Notes under the pieces: model-generated
What the model saw: only the letters and a program-made list of their open reading frames with translations
The model's database searches: none
What the model was told of the DNA's origin: nothing
NCBI GenBank assembly: GCA_029260765.1
Contig: JAJDCP010000144.1
Coordinates: forward strand, 1-47,163
DNA length: 47,163 nucleotides
Direction of reading: 5' to 3'
Origin: Planctomycetota bacterium
Lineage (GTDB): Bacteria; Planctomycetota; J058; JAJDCP01
Shown: piece by piece, positions 7,447 to 15,266 of the stretch
Numbering within the stretch: the first letter of the stretch is position 1
Layout: each line of letters opens with the position of its first letter
Translations under genes and position numbers: made by a program

Positions 7447-9195
7447 ATGTATTGCACAGACTGTGGCACCGGTCACGACACACCCGTGAACTTCTGCTCG
7501 CACTGCGGTCAGCGCCTGAAAGTGCCACCGCCTGCGACTCCGGAACAGGATCCTTTTGAGGGCCTCTCAGGACGTCTGGTACGCGGCTACCGCTTCGGCT
7601 GCCTGGTCGGTGAAGGACCTCTGGGAGCGGTGTTCGAGGCAGTGCAATGCGGCTTGAACCGCGCGGTGGAGATCCGCGCCCTGGCACCGCTGTTGTGCCT
7701 CGACAGCGAGCTGATGCAGCGTTTCAAGGGCGTGCTTGAGAGCCTGGCGGCCATCGACAGCCCGTTCATCGTTCCCCAGCTCGACATCTTCGAAGACTGC
7801 GGCCTGGTCTGCGTCGTCACAGCGACGACGGGGACGAGCCTGCGAGACGCTCTGGACAACGACGGCCCGCTGGGCGAAGTCGAAGCGGCGCGCGTGGTAC
7901 GGCAGGCGGCTCTCGGCCTGTGGGCAGCGAACGAGCACGGCTTCGTACATCGCGACATCAAGCCGGAGAACCTGATCCTTTCGCGCGACGGCCACCTGCG
8001 CATCGCAGACTTCGGGCTCGCAGACCTCGCCGAGAGCTCGGTGGCCATGCAGGGCACGGGCTCGATCTTCGGCACCCCGGCGTACATGTCCCGTGAGCAA
8101 TGGGAGGGCGTGCAGGTCGACCATCGCAGCGACTTGTATGCCCTCGGTTGCACCCTGCACGAGCTTTTGACCGGCGAGACCTTGTTCAACGCGCCGCTGG
8201 GCATGCCCCTGGTGGCGGGTCTGCCTTCGGAGCGGGAAGCTGGTGCGGTGCAGAGCCTGACTCCGCGCATGCAGGCCATCATCGAACGGCTGGTCAACGA
8301 TGAGCCGGAAGAGCGCTTCCAGACCGGCCACGAGTTGGCCCGAGAGCTCGAGAAGCTGATCCGGCCCGAGCCCACGGTCGAAGTCGCCCAGCCGCTGTGG
8401 ATTCCCCCAGAGTCCCCAGCAACCGGCAGCTCGAGCCGTGTGGGCTCGTCGTCTTCTGTCGTCGTGGCGCTCAAGATGGTCCACATTCCCGCGGGTACCT
8501 TCGTTATGGGCTCCGACCCGTTCGAGACCGGCCGCGCGGACGATGAATGTGCGCACAAAGTGGTGCTGGCGCAGGCTTTCTACATGAAGGCCTCACTCGT
8601 GACGCAGGCGGAGTTCAAAGCGGTGATGGGCAGCAACCCTGCCCGCTTCAAGAGTGTGGGCAAGAGCGCCCCGATCGAGCAGGTCAGCTGGTTCGACGCG
8701 ATCCGCTACTGCAACCGTCTGTCCGAGAAGGAAGGGCTGCGGCCGGCCTATGTGATCCAGGGAGAGACGGTACGTTTTCTCGGCTTCAACCGCACCGGCT
8801 ACCGGCTGCCGACCGAGGCTGAGTGGGAGTACGCTTGCCGGGCGACAACCCTGACGCCCTACAGCACGGGCCGCAAGCTACAGGCGGGCGATGCGAACTT
8901 CGATCAACGCGAGACCAGCCAGGTCATGCTGTACCCCCCCAACCCCTGGGGCCTCCACGACATGCACGGCAATGTCTGGGAGTGGTGTTGGGACTGGTAC
9001 GGCCGGTATCCCCAGACCAGCGTGCGCCAGCCTTGCGGACCAGACAAGGGCGAGACGCGCTTGCTGCGTGGCGGGGGCTGGGACAGCCAGGCGCGTGCCT
9101 GCCGTTCAGCCTCACGCAGCCACTTCTTCCCGAACATGCGGACCGATGCGGTGGGCTTCCGCACCGTCATCTCTGTGCCCGGAAGCCGGCGCTGA
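7447..9195 (+). CDS. Zinc-ribbon / Ser-Thr kinase-like / FGE-sulfatase-domain fusion
   Basis: The 582-residue protein has three parts. A zinc ribbon at the N-terminus has Cys3, Cys6, Cys17 and Cys20 (CTDC...CSHC). A protein-kinase domain covers about 45-315, with glycine loop GEGPLG (55-60), HRDIKPEN near 168 and DFGLAD near 188. A formylglycine-generating-enzyme/SUMF1-like domain covers about 345-580 (IPAGTFVMGS, YRLPTEAEWEYAC, MHGNVWEWCWDWYG, RLLRGGGWDSQ). The position of the invariant VAIK lysine reads V-E-I-R (Arg77). In the FGE domain only one cysteine (ARAC) is seen where oxidase-type FGEs have two, so it is more likely a binding or regulatory fold than an active FGE. GGAGG lies 8 bases before the ATG at 7447, which decides the start. 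There is no transmembrane segment, so it is probably a cytosolic signalling protein. It is transcribed alone, divergent from zwf. Confidence 0.88.
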   Translation: MYCTDCGTGHDTPVNFCSHCGQRLKVPPPATPEQDPFEGLSGRLVRGYRFGCLVGEGPLGAVFEAVQCGLNRAVEIRALAPLLCLDSELMQRFKGVLESLAAIDSPFIVPQLDIFEDCGLVCVVTATTGTSLRDALDNDGPLGEVEAARVVRQAALGLWAANEHGFVHRDIKPENLILSRDGHLRIADFGLADLAESSVAMQGTGSIFGTPAYMSREQWEGVQVDHRSDLYALGCTLHELLTGETLFNAPLGMPLVAGLPSEREAGAVQSLTPRMQAIIERLVNDEPEERFQTGHELARELEKLIRPEPTVEVAQPLWIPPESPATGSSSRVGSSSSVVVALKMVHIPAGTFVMGSDPFETGRADDECAHKVVLAQAFYMKASLVTQAEFKAVMGSNPARFKSVGKSAPIEQVSWFDAIRYCNRLSEKEGLRPAYVIQGETVRFLGFNRTGYRLPTEAEWEYACRATTLTPYSTGRKLQAGDANFDQRETSQVMLYPPNPWGLHDMHGNVWEWCWDWYGRYPQTSVRQPCGPDKGETRLLRGGGWDSQARACRSASRSHFFPNMRTDAVGFRTVISVPGSRR

Positions 9196-9201
9196 CAAGT
9201 C

Positions 9202-10260
9202 TCAGGGCAGGTCCCCTTCGGCAACCGTGGCCAGCGTCACGGGTCCGGCCATCTGCTCCCCTGAGAAGGCGTAGAGGAAGTACGTCTGGGGCACGGGCAG
9301 GTTGGGCAACAAATCGACCGTGAAGCTGCCGCTGGCTTCGGTCGCTTCCGGGCCCAGCGCATCGTAGCTCGGCACGCGTAGATCCAGCTTGAAGGGCCCG
9401 GCCAGCTCTGTCCCGATGATCACCAGACTGATCGGTACGATCGCCGCAGGCCGCGGTTCGCCGTACTCGGGCAGCTCCGTCCAGGTCGCATCCTTGGGCG
9501 GCTCGGTATCGGGAGCAGGCACCCGGTTCTTGGCAGTGATGGGCAAACGCCAGCTGCCATGGACGGGCAGCCGTTGCCCGGCCCTTGCCACCGCGACGCG
9601 CTGCGCCGTGAGCGCGATGCCTGCCTCTGAAGGCAGCTCTGGAGACAGTTCGCCTGCTTGATAACGCGGCAGAGCCTCCGGATCGTCCTCCTCAGGCAGA
9701 GCCGGGAAGACCGGCGCCGGTGGAGGCTGCAGCGACTCGAGGAAGGCCGCGACCTCCGGGTCTTTGAAAGCCCCCGGCCCCTTGTCGAGGCGCACGGTAA
9801 CGCGCTGACTGGTTTTGTCGCGCAGCAGCAACGTGACCAGGTAACTGCCCCCTTTGTTCCAATCGAGTTGCAGGGGCGGGCGCATGTCGAAACCTTCGGT
9901 TTCGCAGGTGTATGCGTCTCCGGGATCTTCGTCATCGGTCGAAGGAGGCAGCGGCGGCCTGTCCTTCTTCGTGATCGCACGCCGCACTGTCACGCGGCCG
10001 CTCTCGAGGTGCACCGCAGTCACCTGCAGGGCCTCTTGGAAGTCGAAGCCCAGCATGTCCTTGAGGCTGGCCGCGTAGTAGGCCAGGGCCGGTGCTGCGT
10101 CGCGTTCTTTGATGTTGACAGAGCTCGGGCACGCCAACACCAGGCTCTCCTGGCACTTCTCCAGAATGGCCCGACGCGCCGCTTCGGTGGCATCGAGCAA
10201 CGAGTCGTACGTGAAGAAGTCGTCGTCGCTTGCGCCCAACTGAGGGTCGAGGTGGGTCAT
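9202..10260 (-). CDS. Hypothetical protein, last gene of hydrolase/metallopeptidase operon
   Basis: No family was recognised for this 352-residue protein. The start MTHLDPQLGASDDDFF at 10260 is supported by AAGGA 8 bases upstream. The N-terminal third looks helical (SLLDATEAARRAILEKC). The middle is acidic and proline-rich (PPPAPVFPALPEEDDPEAL). The C-terminal half alternates hydrophobic and polar residues as in beta-sandwich domains. There is no signal peptide or membrane span. It begins 16 bases after the metallopeptidase-like gene, so the two are almost certainly co-transcribed. Because the neighbours look like toxin or enzyme effectors, a partner, adaptor or immunity role is possible, but this is inference from position only. 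Confidence 0.7.
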   Translation of the reverse strand: MTHLDPQLGASDDDFFTYDSLLDATEAARRAILEKCQESLVLACPSSVNIKERDAAPALAYYAASLKDMLGFDFQEALQVTAVHLESGRVTVRRAITKKDRPPLPPSTDDEDPGDAYTCETEGFDMRPPLQLDWNKGGSYLVTLLLRDKTSQRVTVRLDKGPGAFKDPEVAAFLESLQPPPAPVFPALPEEDDPEALPRYQAGELSPELPSEAGIALTAQRVAVARAGQRLPVHGSWRLPITAKNRVPAPDTEPPKDATWTELPEYGEPRPAAIVPISLVIIGTELAGPFKLDLRVPSYDALGPEATEASGSFTVDLLPNLPVPQTYFLYAFSGEQMAGPVTLATVAEGDLP

Positions 10261-10276
10261 GTTTCTGTTCCTTCGA

Positions 10277-12484
10277 TCAGTCGAACTTTGAAAAGTCCCG
10301 CAGGTCCTGGGCACGCATCGTGTCGGTGCACTCTTCGCATAAACCCAGATCTCCGAAACGCATCAGGTCCTGCCCCCAGTTGAGACACTTGGGGGCGAAA
10401 TTCAAACGCGCTCCGGTGAGGGTGAAGGCGGCGCTATAGTCCGGCTCTCGCTTGAGGGAAGCACTCAGCCCCTTGGCGCAATGGCCTCCGGCATGACCAT
10501 GCGCATTGTAGGCATTGCCGCCATCGGCGACGCCTTTGCGGAACGGCAGCCCGGGAATCACCTTGCTATCGTTGCCAGTACCAGTAAAGCCGCTGGCACC
10601 CTGGGTGCCATAGGCGAGATCGATCGCGTGGCACAGCTCATGCACAATGCAGGTCTGGACCGAATTGGAGGCATGCACGATGGGGAACATCATCAAGCCC
10701 CCGTTTCCCCAATTCATGCCCGCACAGCTCTCTTTCTCGCGCCGGTAGTACTCGATGCTCACCGTGAACTCTGACTTGGGATACTGTTGCAGAACGTCCG
10801 CCGGCTTGGTTCCCTGGAAGCACTCGGTCATGGTCAGCTTGATCTTGTTGGTCGACAAGAACTCGACGGCCGCCGCCATCTTGTTCAGCTGCTGCCCGCG
10901 GTCCTCACTCAGCTCATAGGGGCGGACGCCGGCGAAGAAGTACTTGCTCAATCCCTTGCTGGTGATGTCGTTCTCCGACGTCACCGCTTTGCCATCCAGC
11001 TTGGTGAGCTTGTAGACGATCTCTCGGATGCCCGGTGCGCGCTCCCCGTGGAAGCGGTTCTCCAACGGGAACACTTGAAACTTGTCCTTGTGCAGCGTCA
11101 CGGTCTTGCTCGGCTTGGACATCGTGAAGACTGTGTTGGCTTTGGCCGACTGGGTCTCGTTGATATAGTCGGCCACAATGATCGTATGACAGTACGGCTT
11201 CTGCGGCGGATCGATGGCTTCGGTCAGTTTTTCCCCGAGCTCTTTGAGACTCGTCTCTTCCATCACAAACAGCTTCTTGCCCTTGGACTTGCCGATGAAG
11301 TCGCCCTGATAGCACGCGTATTCCGGCAACAACTCCGGCCACGCATTGGCCTCGAAAGCCTCTTCAGAGCTCTTGCTGTACTCGATGAACGCTTTCTCGA
11401 GGATCTTGGACATCTTCTGGAACACATCCGGGCTGAAGTCGGCGGTTGTCTTGCCCAACTTCCCCAGGTCGCTCAAACCCGGACCCGGATAGCGCAGGTC
11501 ATACTGCAGCTTGCGCCAGTTGGTCAGCTCGATGGTGCCGTCCCTGCACTCGGGGGTCGAGCCGATCTTGATGGTGCAGACGTCGCCTCCCGCCAGGCCC
11601 AGCTCGATCTTGAAGGTCGCCGGCTTTTTGATGTGATGCGTCAACAGGGCATCGCCCTTGAACTCCGTTCCCGCAGGATTCTCCCAGTTGGCGTCTTTCA
11701 GCCGACTGATGGGGTCGTCGCGCTCGCTGCGCTCGAGGCCCGGCGCAGCCGAAAAGAGGACGTGGATATAGACGCTGGTCGGTGCAGAAAGAGGCTGGTC
11801 GGCGCCGATCGCGACCGTGAACTCGTTGCCATGGTAGACATCATCCCCTGCGGGAAGGTTGACGTACTGCTTGGACTTGATGTCTGGTGGCTCGGTCGCC
11901 GGGCCGACCATCGGCCTCAGGAAGACCGCCTTGGCGGGCAGCTTCTTGGCCTTGATCTCCCACTCGACCCCATCGGGCTTGACCCATTCCAGCAGATCGA
12001 ACGGAGGGACCATCTCGATGCCGGGCTTCTCGCAGCGGGCCAGCTCGATGCTCATGCTATCGCCGCCCTCATCGGGGCTGTATTTCATCACCTTGGCGAT
12101 GTCGGCGTAGCTGACACGGAAGAGCGCGTCGGTCAGGGGCTGACCACCTTCGTCGTTGATCTTCAGCTTGATCTCTTTGGCCCACACCTGGAATGTGCCG
12201 AAGTCGCTCGATGTGCCCTTCTTCTTGCCCTTGATCTGCGCTTCGAACCCCACCGTCGTATGCAGCTCGCCCTCTGGTAGTCCCTTGGCCGTCCAGGCGA
12301 AGTCGACTTCTTTGGACTCGATGGCCACGGTCTGTTTGTCGATCTCTGCCTTGTCCTTGCCCGAGCCCGTGAAGAAAACCATGTCGCAGGTCTCGGCCTT
12401 CTTGCTGCCACGACCGAGTTTCAGCTTCAGCTTGATGCGGACCTGCTGGCCCATTTTGACGGACACTACCGATTTTCCGGGCAT
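10277..12484 (-). CDS. Large HExxH metallopeptidase-like protein
   Basis: This 735-residue protein has an HExxH zinc-binding motif, CIVHELCHAIDLAYGT, near residue 615, as in zincin metallopeptidases. Just after it lies a His/Gly-rich stretch (AYNAHGHAGGHCAKG) and several cysteines (CEECTD) at the C-terminus. The N-terminal 250 residues look like beta-sandwich modules; EIKLKINDEGGQPLTDALFR resembles the transthyretin-like turn pattern found in secreted or injected proteins. There is no signal peptide. AAGGAGG lies 6 bases upstream of the ATG, a strong ribosome site. The gene follows an acidic small protein and an alpha/beta hydrolase and precedes another unknown protein. A secreted or injected enzyme is plausible; no secretion signal is visible. 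Third zinc ligand and substrate unknown. Confidence 0.72.
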   Translation of the reverse strand: MPGKSVVSVKMGQQVRIKLKLKLGRGSKKAETCDMVFFTGSGKDKAEIDKQTVAIESKEVDFAWTAKGLPEGELHTTVGFEAQIKGKKKGTSSDFGTFQVWAKEIKLKINDEGGQPLTDALFRVSYADIAKVMKYSPDEGGDSMSIELARCEKPGIEMVPPFDLLEWVKPDGVEWEIKAKKLPAKAVFLRPMVGPATEPPDIKSKQYVNLPAGDDVYHGNEFTVAIGADQPLSAPTSVYIHVLFSAAPGLERSERDDPISRLKDANWENPAGTEFKGDALLTHHIKKPATFKIELGLAGGDVCTIKIGSTPECRDGTIELTNWRKLQYDLRYPGPGLSDLGKLGKTTADFSPDVFQKMSKILEKAFIEYSKSSEEAFEANAWPELLPEYACYQGDFIGKSKGKKLFVMEETSLKELGEKLTEAIDPPQKPYCHTIIVADYINETQSAKANTVFTMSKPSKTVTLHKDKFQVFPLENRFHGERAPGIREIVYKLTKLDGKAVTSENDITSKGLSKYFFAGVRPYELSEDRGQQLNKMAAAVEFLSTNKIKLTMTECFQGTKPADVLQQYPKSEFTVSIEYYRREKESCAGMNWGNGGLMMFPIVHASNSVQTCIVHELCHAIDLAYGTQGASGFTGTGNDSKVIPGLPFRKGVADGGNAYNAHGHAGGHCAKGLSASLKREPDYSAAFTLTGARLNFAPKCLNWGQDLMRFGDLGLCEECTDTMRAQDLRDFSKFD

Positions 12485-12507
12485 GGTTTGCCTCCTTCAC
12501 GCAGCAT

Positions 12508-12936
12508 TCAGGATCTGTGGTCTTTGGGCAGGGGAACGGCCTCGAACGTGGTCTCGAGCACCGGGGTGGAGTCGTCTACCGAGAAAACGACCTCGAGCTC
12601 GGGAGGCTCGTCGTCTTCGAGGTCGAAGCTGACCTCCAGCTGGGGCTCGCCTCCGTCGTCGGGCTGCACGTCAACTTCAAGAGTCGGTGCGAGATCCGCC
12701 TCGCTGTCGATCTCGCACTCCAGCAGTGGAGGGCCGGGCTGCTCGTCGGCTTCGATGCTCCACTCGACCTCGATGGGATCGCGCTTGATGCGCACACGGT
12801 ACTTCTGACCGCTCTTGTAATTCTCTTCCCCAGGGGGGCGCTTGTAGGGCATGCGGACAGTTTCGCCCGTGACCTCATCGGCGGGAGAATACGGCCCGGA
12901 GTCTTGGGGATCGGACAACGGCAGGACCCTACTCAT
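12508..12936 (-). CDS. Small acidic hypothetical protein
   Basis: This 142-residue protein is very acidic, with many Asp and Glu from residue 60 on (LECEIDSEADLAPTLEVD, VSFDLEDDEPPELEVVFSVD). The repeated L-E-V-x-F/V strands suggest a beta-rich acidic fold or a flexible acidic tail. The N-terminus is more basic (RMPYKRPPGEENYKSGQKYR). No family was recognised, and no signal peptide, membrane span or cysteines were seen. No clear Shine-Dalgarno precedes the ATG at 12936. The gene sits 46 bases after the hydrolase gene and 23 bases before the metallopeptidase-like gene, within an operon. Small acidic proteins beside toxin-like enzymes are sometimes inhibitors or chaperones; that is a guess here. 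Confidence 0.65.
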   Translation of the reverse strand: MSRVLPLSDPQDSGPYSPADEVTGETVRMPYKRPPGEENYKSGQKYRVRIKRDPIEVEWSIEADEQPGPPLLECEIDSEADLAPTLEVDVQPDDGGEPQLEVSFDLEDDEPPELEVVFSVDDSTPVLETTFEAVPLPKDHRS

Positions 12937-12982
12937 GGATGCGATGGTATCTTACAGACCCGATCCCCTGGTGATCAAGCTC

Positions 12983-14161
12983 TCAAGCAATATGCCCGTG
13001 GCGTTCTCGATCGGCGTCTGGATGCCGGCTCGAGAGCCCGCGAAGCAGATCGTTCACCAGCCGCACCGTCGCATACGTTCCGCGCATCAACCCAAAGTGT
13101 ACCGACCGCACCGCCCGGCTCGCCGCCTTCAGGGGAGGAATCTCTTCAAGAACGCTGTAGGGGCGCGCCGCAAGCGCCTCATGCACGGTTTGTACAGCCG
13201 TTGAACTCTTGTCTACAGCATCCTGAAGCAGCGCAAAGTACGCGTCGAGCCGGACGGCGGGGTCGGCTCCCACCCGGGGCTCCGTGGGAGTCGTCGGATT
13301 CGGTGGGCCGCAACGGCTCGAGATCCAGGCATAGACGTCGCGGTCACGAGCGAGAGCCCTGTGGTGCAGCCCAGGGAACAGCTGGACCTGCCGGTTTTCT
13401 TCCGATCCCGGCGCCCCGGTCGCGCTGGGGACCCGGACCAACCCGTCACCGAGCACACTCGCGAGCGGCCCGGGCAGAGCTCCGGCCACCAGGTAGTGGT
13501 CGATGCGCTCGTCGAGCAGCACGGGCTCTCCGCTTTCGAGGAGTGCCCCATGGCGCATGCTCTTGACTGCCGCGCTGCGGACTTCCGCCAGCTCACCGAG
13601 CAGCTGCACCACCGGATCGTCGATCGCCTGCAACACCCCCGAGACCACGCGCCCGGCCTTCTCCAAAGGCGAGCCCAAATGAGGCGAGCCGAGGTAGAAG
13701 GCACGTTTCACGAGCGCGAGCCAGGCTGCGTCTTTGTCGTGATGGCAGGCGCTGCGGATGACGAGCCCGCCCAGGCTGTGCCCGATCAGCGTGATCTCCG
13801 CGACTGGAAGCGGAGAGCTCGTGACCACCGACTGCAACAGCGCGGCCAGCTTCTGGCCGTTGTCCGCGATGGGCAAGCCGGTGTTGTAGCGCACGTACAG
13901 CGGCGTCAGGCCGTGCTCTCGCTCCAGCAGCCCGCCGTAGTCGAGCTCCTGCTGGTCGGGAAACGTCCAGCAGGCCTCAGTGTCTGCCATGCCATGGACC
14001 AGAACGCACAGCTTCGGCGTGCCGCTCGGCAGCGCCTCAAGCGGGCGCCCTCGATGGTACAGAGCCATCTCCGTCGCGAGCCCGCTGCGACGCTCGTCAA
14101 GGTAGTCGCCGAGCACCGCTTGGAGCGCGGCTTCGCCAACCTCGAACCAGTTCCCGCTCAT
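12983..14161 (-). CDS. Alpha/beta hydrolase, lipase/esterase-like (PGAP1-type)
   Basis: The 392-residue protein has an alpha/beta hydrolase core: KLCVLVHGMADTEACW (oxyanion strand, about residue 50), then LIGHSLGGLVIRSACH with the nucleophile serine in GHSLGG near residue 128, and AFYLGSPHLGSPLEKAG after it. This layout is typical of PGAP1/lipase-like esterases that act on lipids. There is no N-terminal signal peptide. The C-terminal 100 residues are helical and unlike the core. GGAGG sits 6-7 bases before the ATG at 14161. It leads a four-gene minus-strand operon. Fold and nucleophile are clear; the substrate is unknown. Lipases of this type occur among injected antibacterial effectors, but there is no direct evidence of that here. 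Confidence 0.83.
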   Translation of the reverse strand: MSGNWFEVGEAALQAVLGDYLDERRSGLATEMALYHRGRPLEALPSGTPKLCVLVHGMADTEACWTFPDQQELDYGGLLEREHGLTPLYVRYNTGLPIADNGQKLAALLQSVVTSSPLPVAEITLIGHSLGGLVIRSACHHDKDAAWLALVKRAFYLGSPHLGSPLEKAGRVVSGVLQAIDDPVVQLLGELAEVRSAAVKSMRHGALLESGEPVLLDERIDHYLVAGALPGPLASVLGDGLVRVPSATGAPGSEENRQVQLFPGLHHRALARDRDVYAWISSRCGPPNPTTPTEPRVGADPAVRLDAYFALLQDAVDKSSTAVQTVHEALAARPYSVLEEIPPLKAASRAVRSVHFGLMRGTYATVRLVNDLLRGLSSRHPDADRERHGHIA

Positions 14162-14188
14162 AAACGCACCTCCAGCTGGACGATCACC

Positions 14189-14545
14189 TCAGGATACCCG
14201 AACGGGCTCCCCCGCACCGAGCTTGACCGGCAGCATGACCAGGAAGACGTAGGCGAACAGAGAGACCGTGTTGATGCCGTAGGGCAGAGCGGTCACGTCG
14301 CGGCGGCCGGTCCGCGCCGACAGACGCTGGGCCTGCCAGGCGTAGAACAGGTTCCCAAACACGATCGAGAGCGCGGCCCCCGGGAGCACGCTGCCCAGAA
14401 TCAGCGCATCGGAGAAGCCCAGCACACCCCGGCATAGGGTCAGGATCAGGATGAACTGGATCAGGTTGTCGACGGCCAGTCCGAAGAATCCATCGAGGTC
14501 GCCGGCAACCCACCAGGGCTGAGGACGTGCAGTCGGGTCAGGCAT
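14189..14545 (-). pseudogene. NCS2-like (xanthine/uracil-type) permease, 3'-truncated
   Basis: The 118-residue frame starts MPDPTARPQPWWVAGDLDGF and contains the first membrane helices of a nucleobase-permease-like protein: NLIQFILILTLCRGVLG, LPGAALSIVFGNLFYAWQAQ, then TGRRDVTALPYGINTVSLF, which holds the conserved Ala-Leu-Pro-Tyr-Gly-Ile-Asn segment. Complete relatives are over 400 residues with 12-14 spans. Here the frame ends after a third hydrophobic segment (AYVFLVMLPVKLGAGEP), and the hydrolase gene begins 27 bases later. No continuation was found in other frames nearby, so the 3' part seems deleted. It may be expressed as a membrane fragment, but transport activity is unlikely. Confidence 0.72.
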
Positions 14546-14600
14546 CGCATGCTTCCTCGCGCGTGGGCCCGTTGAAACTGTGGGAGTGGCCTCTCAAGGC

Positions 14601-15266
14601 TCAATCGAGCATAGCTGGAGTCGCCCGGGAGGTGTCGAACAGCGCACCGTCCAGCGGCGCATCGCGGACCTCAGCGCCGAAGCTCAAGCGCGTGAAGTCG
14701 TCGCCAGGCTCGCGCAGAATCACCTGTTCTATGCGCTGCAATTCCGCGTCGAACAGCACCTCGATCGCGCTCAGACGTTTGCGCAGTCCCTCGGCGCGTG
14801 GCACCAGCACCAGCCGGGGTTGCTCTCCGGCAAACCCCGACAGCTGATAGAGCTCCTGCTGCTGCTGGAAGTCGCCGCCCATCCAGGCCGCGATCTGGCG
14901 CGTCACCGCGAGCACGGCGTCGGGATGCGGCAACTCGAGACGCTGCCAGCGGCCGTCGAGCCGTTCGTACTTGGCGGCCCGGCCATCGGCACTGAGCAAC
15001 AGAGACTGGAATGGGCTGGTGATCTCGAAACGCACGCGGTCGGGCCGCTCGAAGACGCACACTCCTTCGGAGCGCACAACCTCGTCGAACATCATCAGGT
15101 GCTTTTCCTGCACGAAATCGGTGCGCAACGTACGGATGCCGCCGAGCGCCTCCTCAACCTGATCGAGCAAGCCCTGCAGTCCGGCGGCGTCCAGAGGCTC
15201 TTCGGGCTGTTGCCCCTCGGCAAGCGACGCACACAGGCAAGCACAGACCAAAACACGGAGCAGCAT
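14601..15266 (-). CDS. LolA-like outer-membrane lipoprotein carrier protein
   Basis: The 221-residue protein has a signal peptide (MLLRVLVCACLCASLAEG) and then a LolA-type sequence: helical start (LQGLLDQVEEALGGIRTLRTDF), VQEKHLMMFDEVVRSEG, and the strand set VCVFERPDRVRFEITSP. It is predicted to be a periplasmic half-barrel that binds acyl chains. LolA-like proteins appear beside ketosynthase/ACP genes in aryl-polyene and related lipid clusters, where they may carry the lipid product or shape its export; they differ from the housekeeping lolA. It is the last gene of the lipid operon. The ATG at 15266 overlaps the ketosynthase stop in TGATG, and a GTG at 15269 is the alternative. Confidence 0.82.
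   Translation of the reverse strand: MLLRVLVCACLCASLAEGQQPEEPLDAAGLQGLLDQVEEALGGIRTLRTDFVQEKHLMMFDEVVRSEGVCVFERPDRVRFEITSPFQSLLLSADGRAAKYERLDGRWQRLELPHPDAVLAVTRQIAAWMGGDFQQQQELYQLSGFAGEQPRLVLVPRAEGLRKRLSAIEVLFDAELQRIEQVILREPGDDFTRLSFGAEVRDAPLDGALFDTSRATPAMLD

Noticed and set aside
10787..12280. 497-residue plus-strand frame opposite the metallopeptidase-like gene
   Set aside because: It reads as an Asp/Arg/His-rich shadow with no domain pattern. The minus-strand gene has a strong ribosome site and an HExxH motif.
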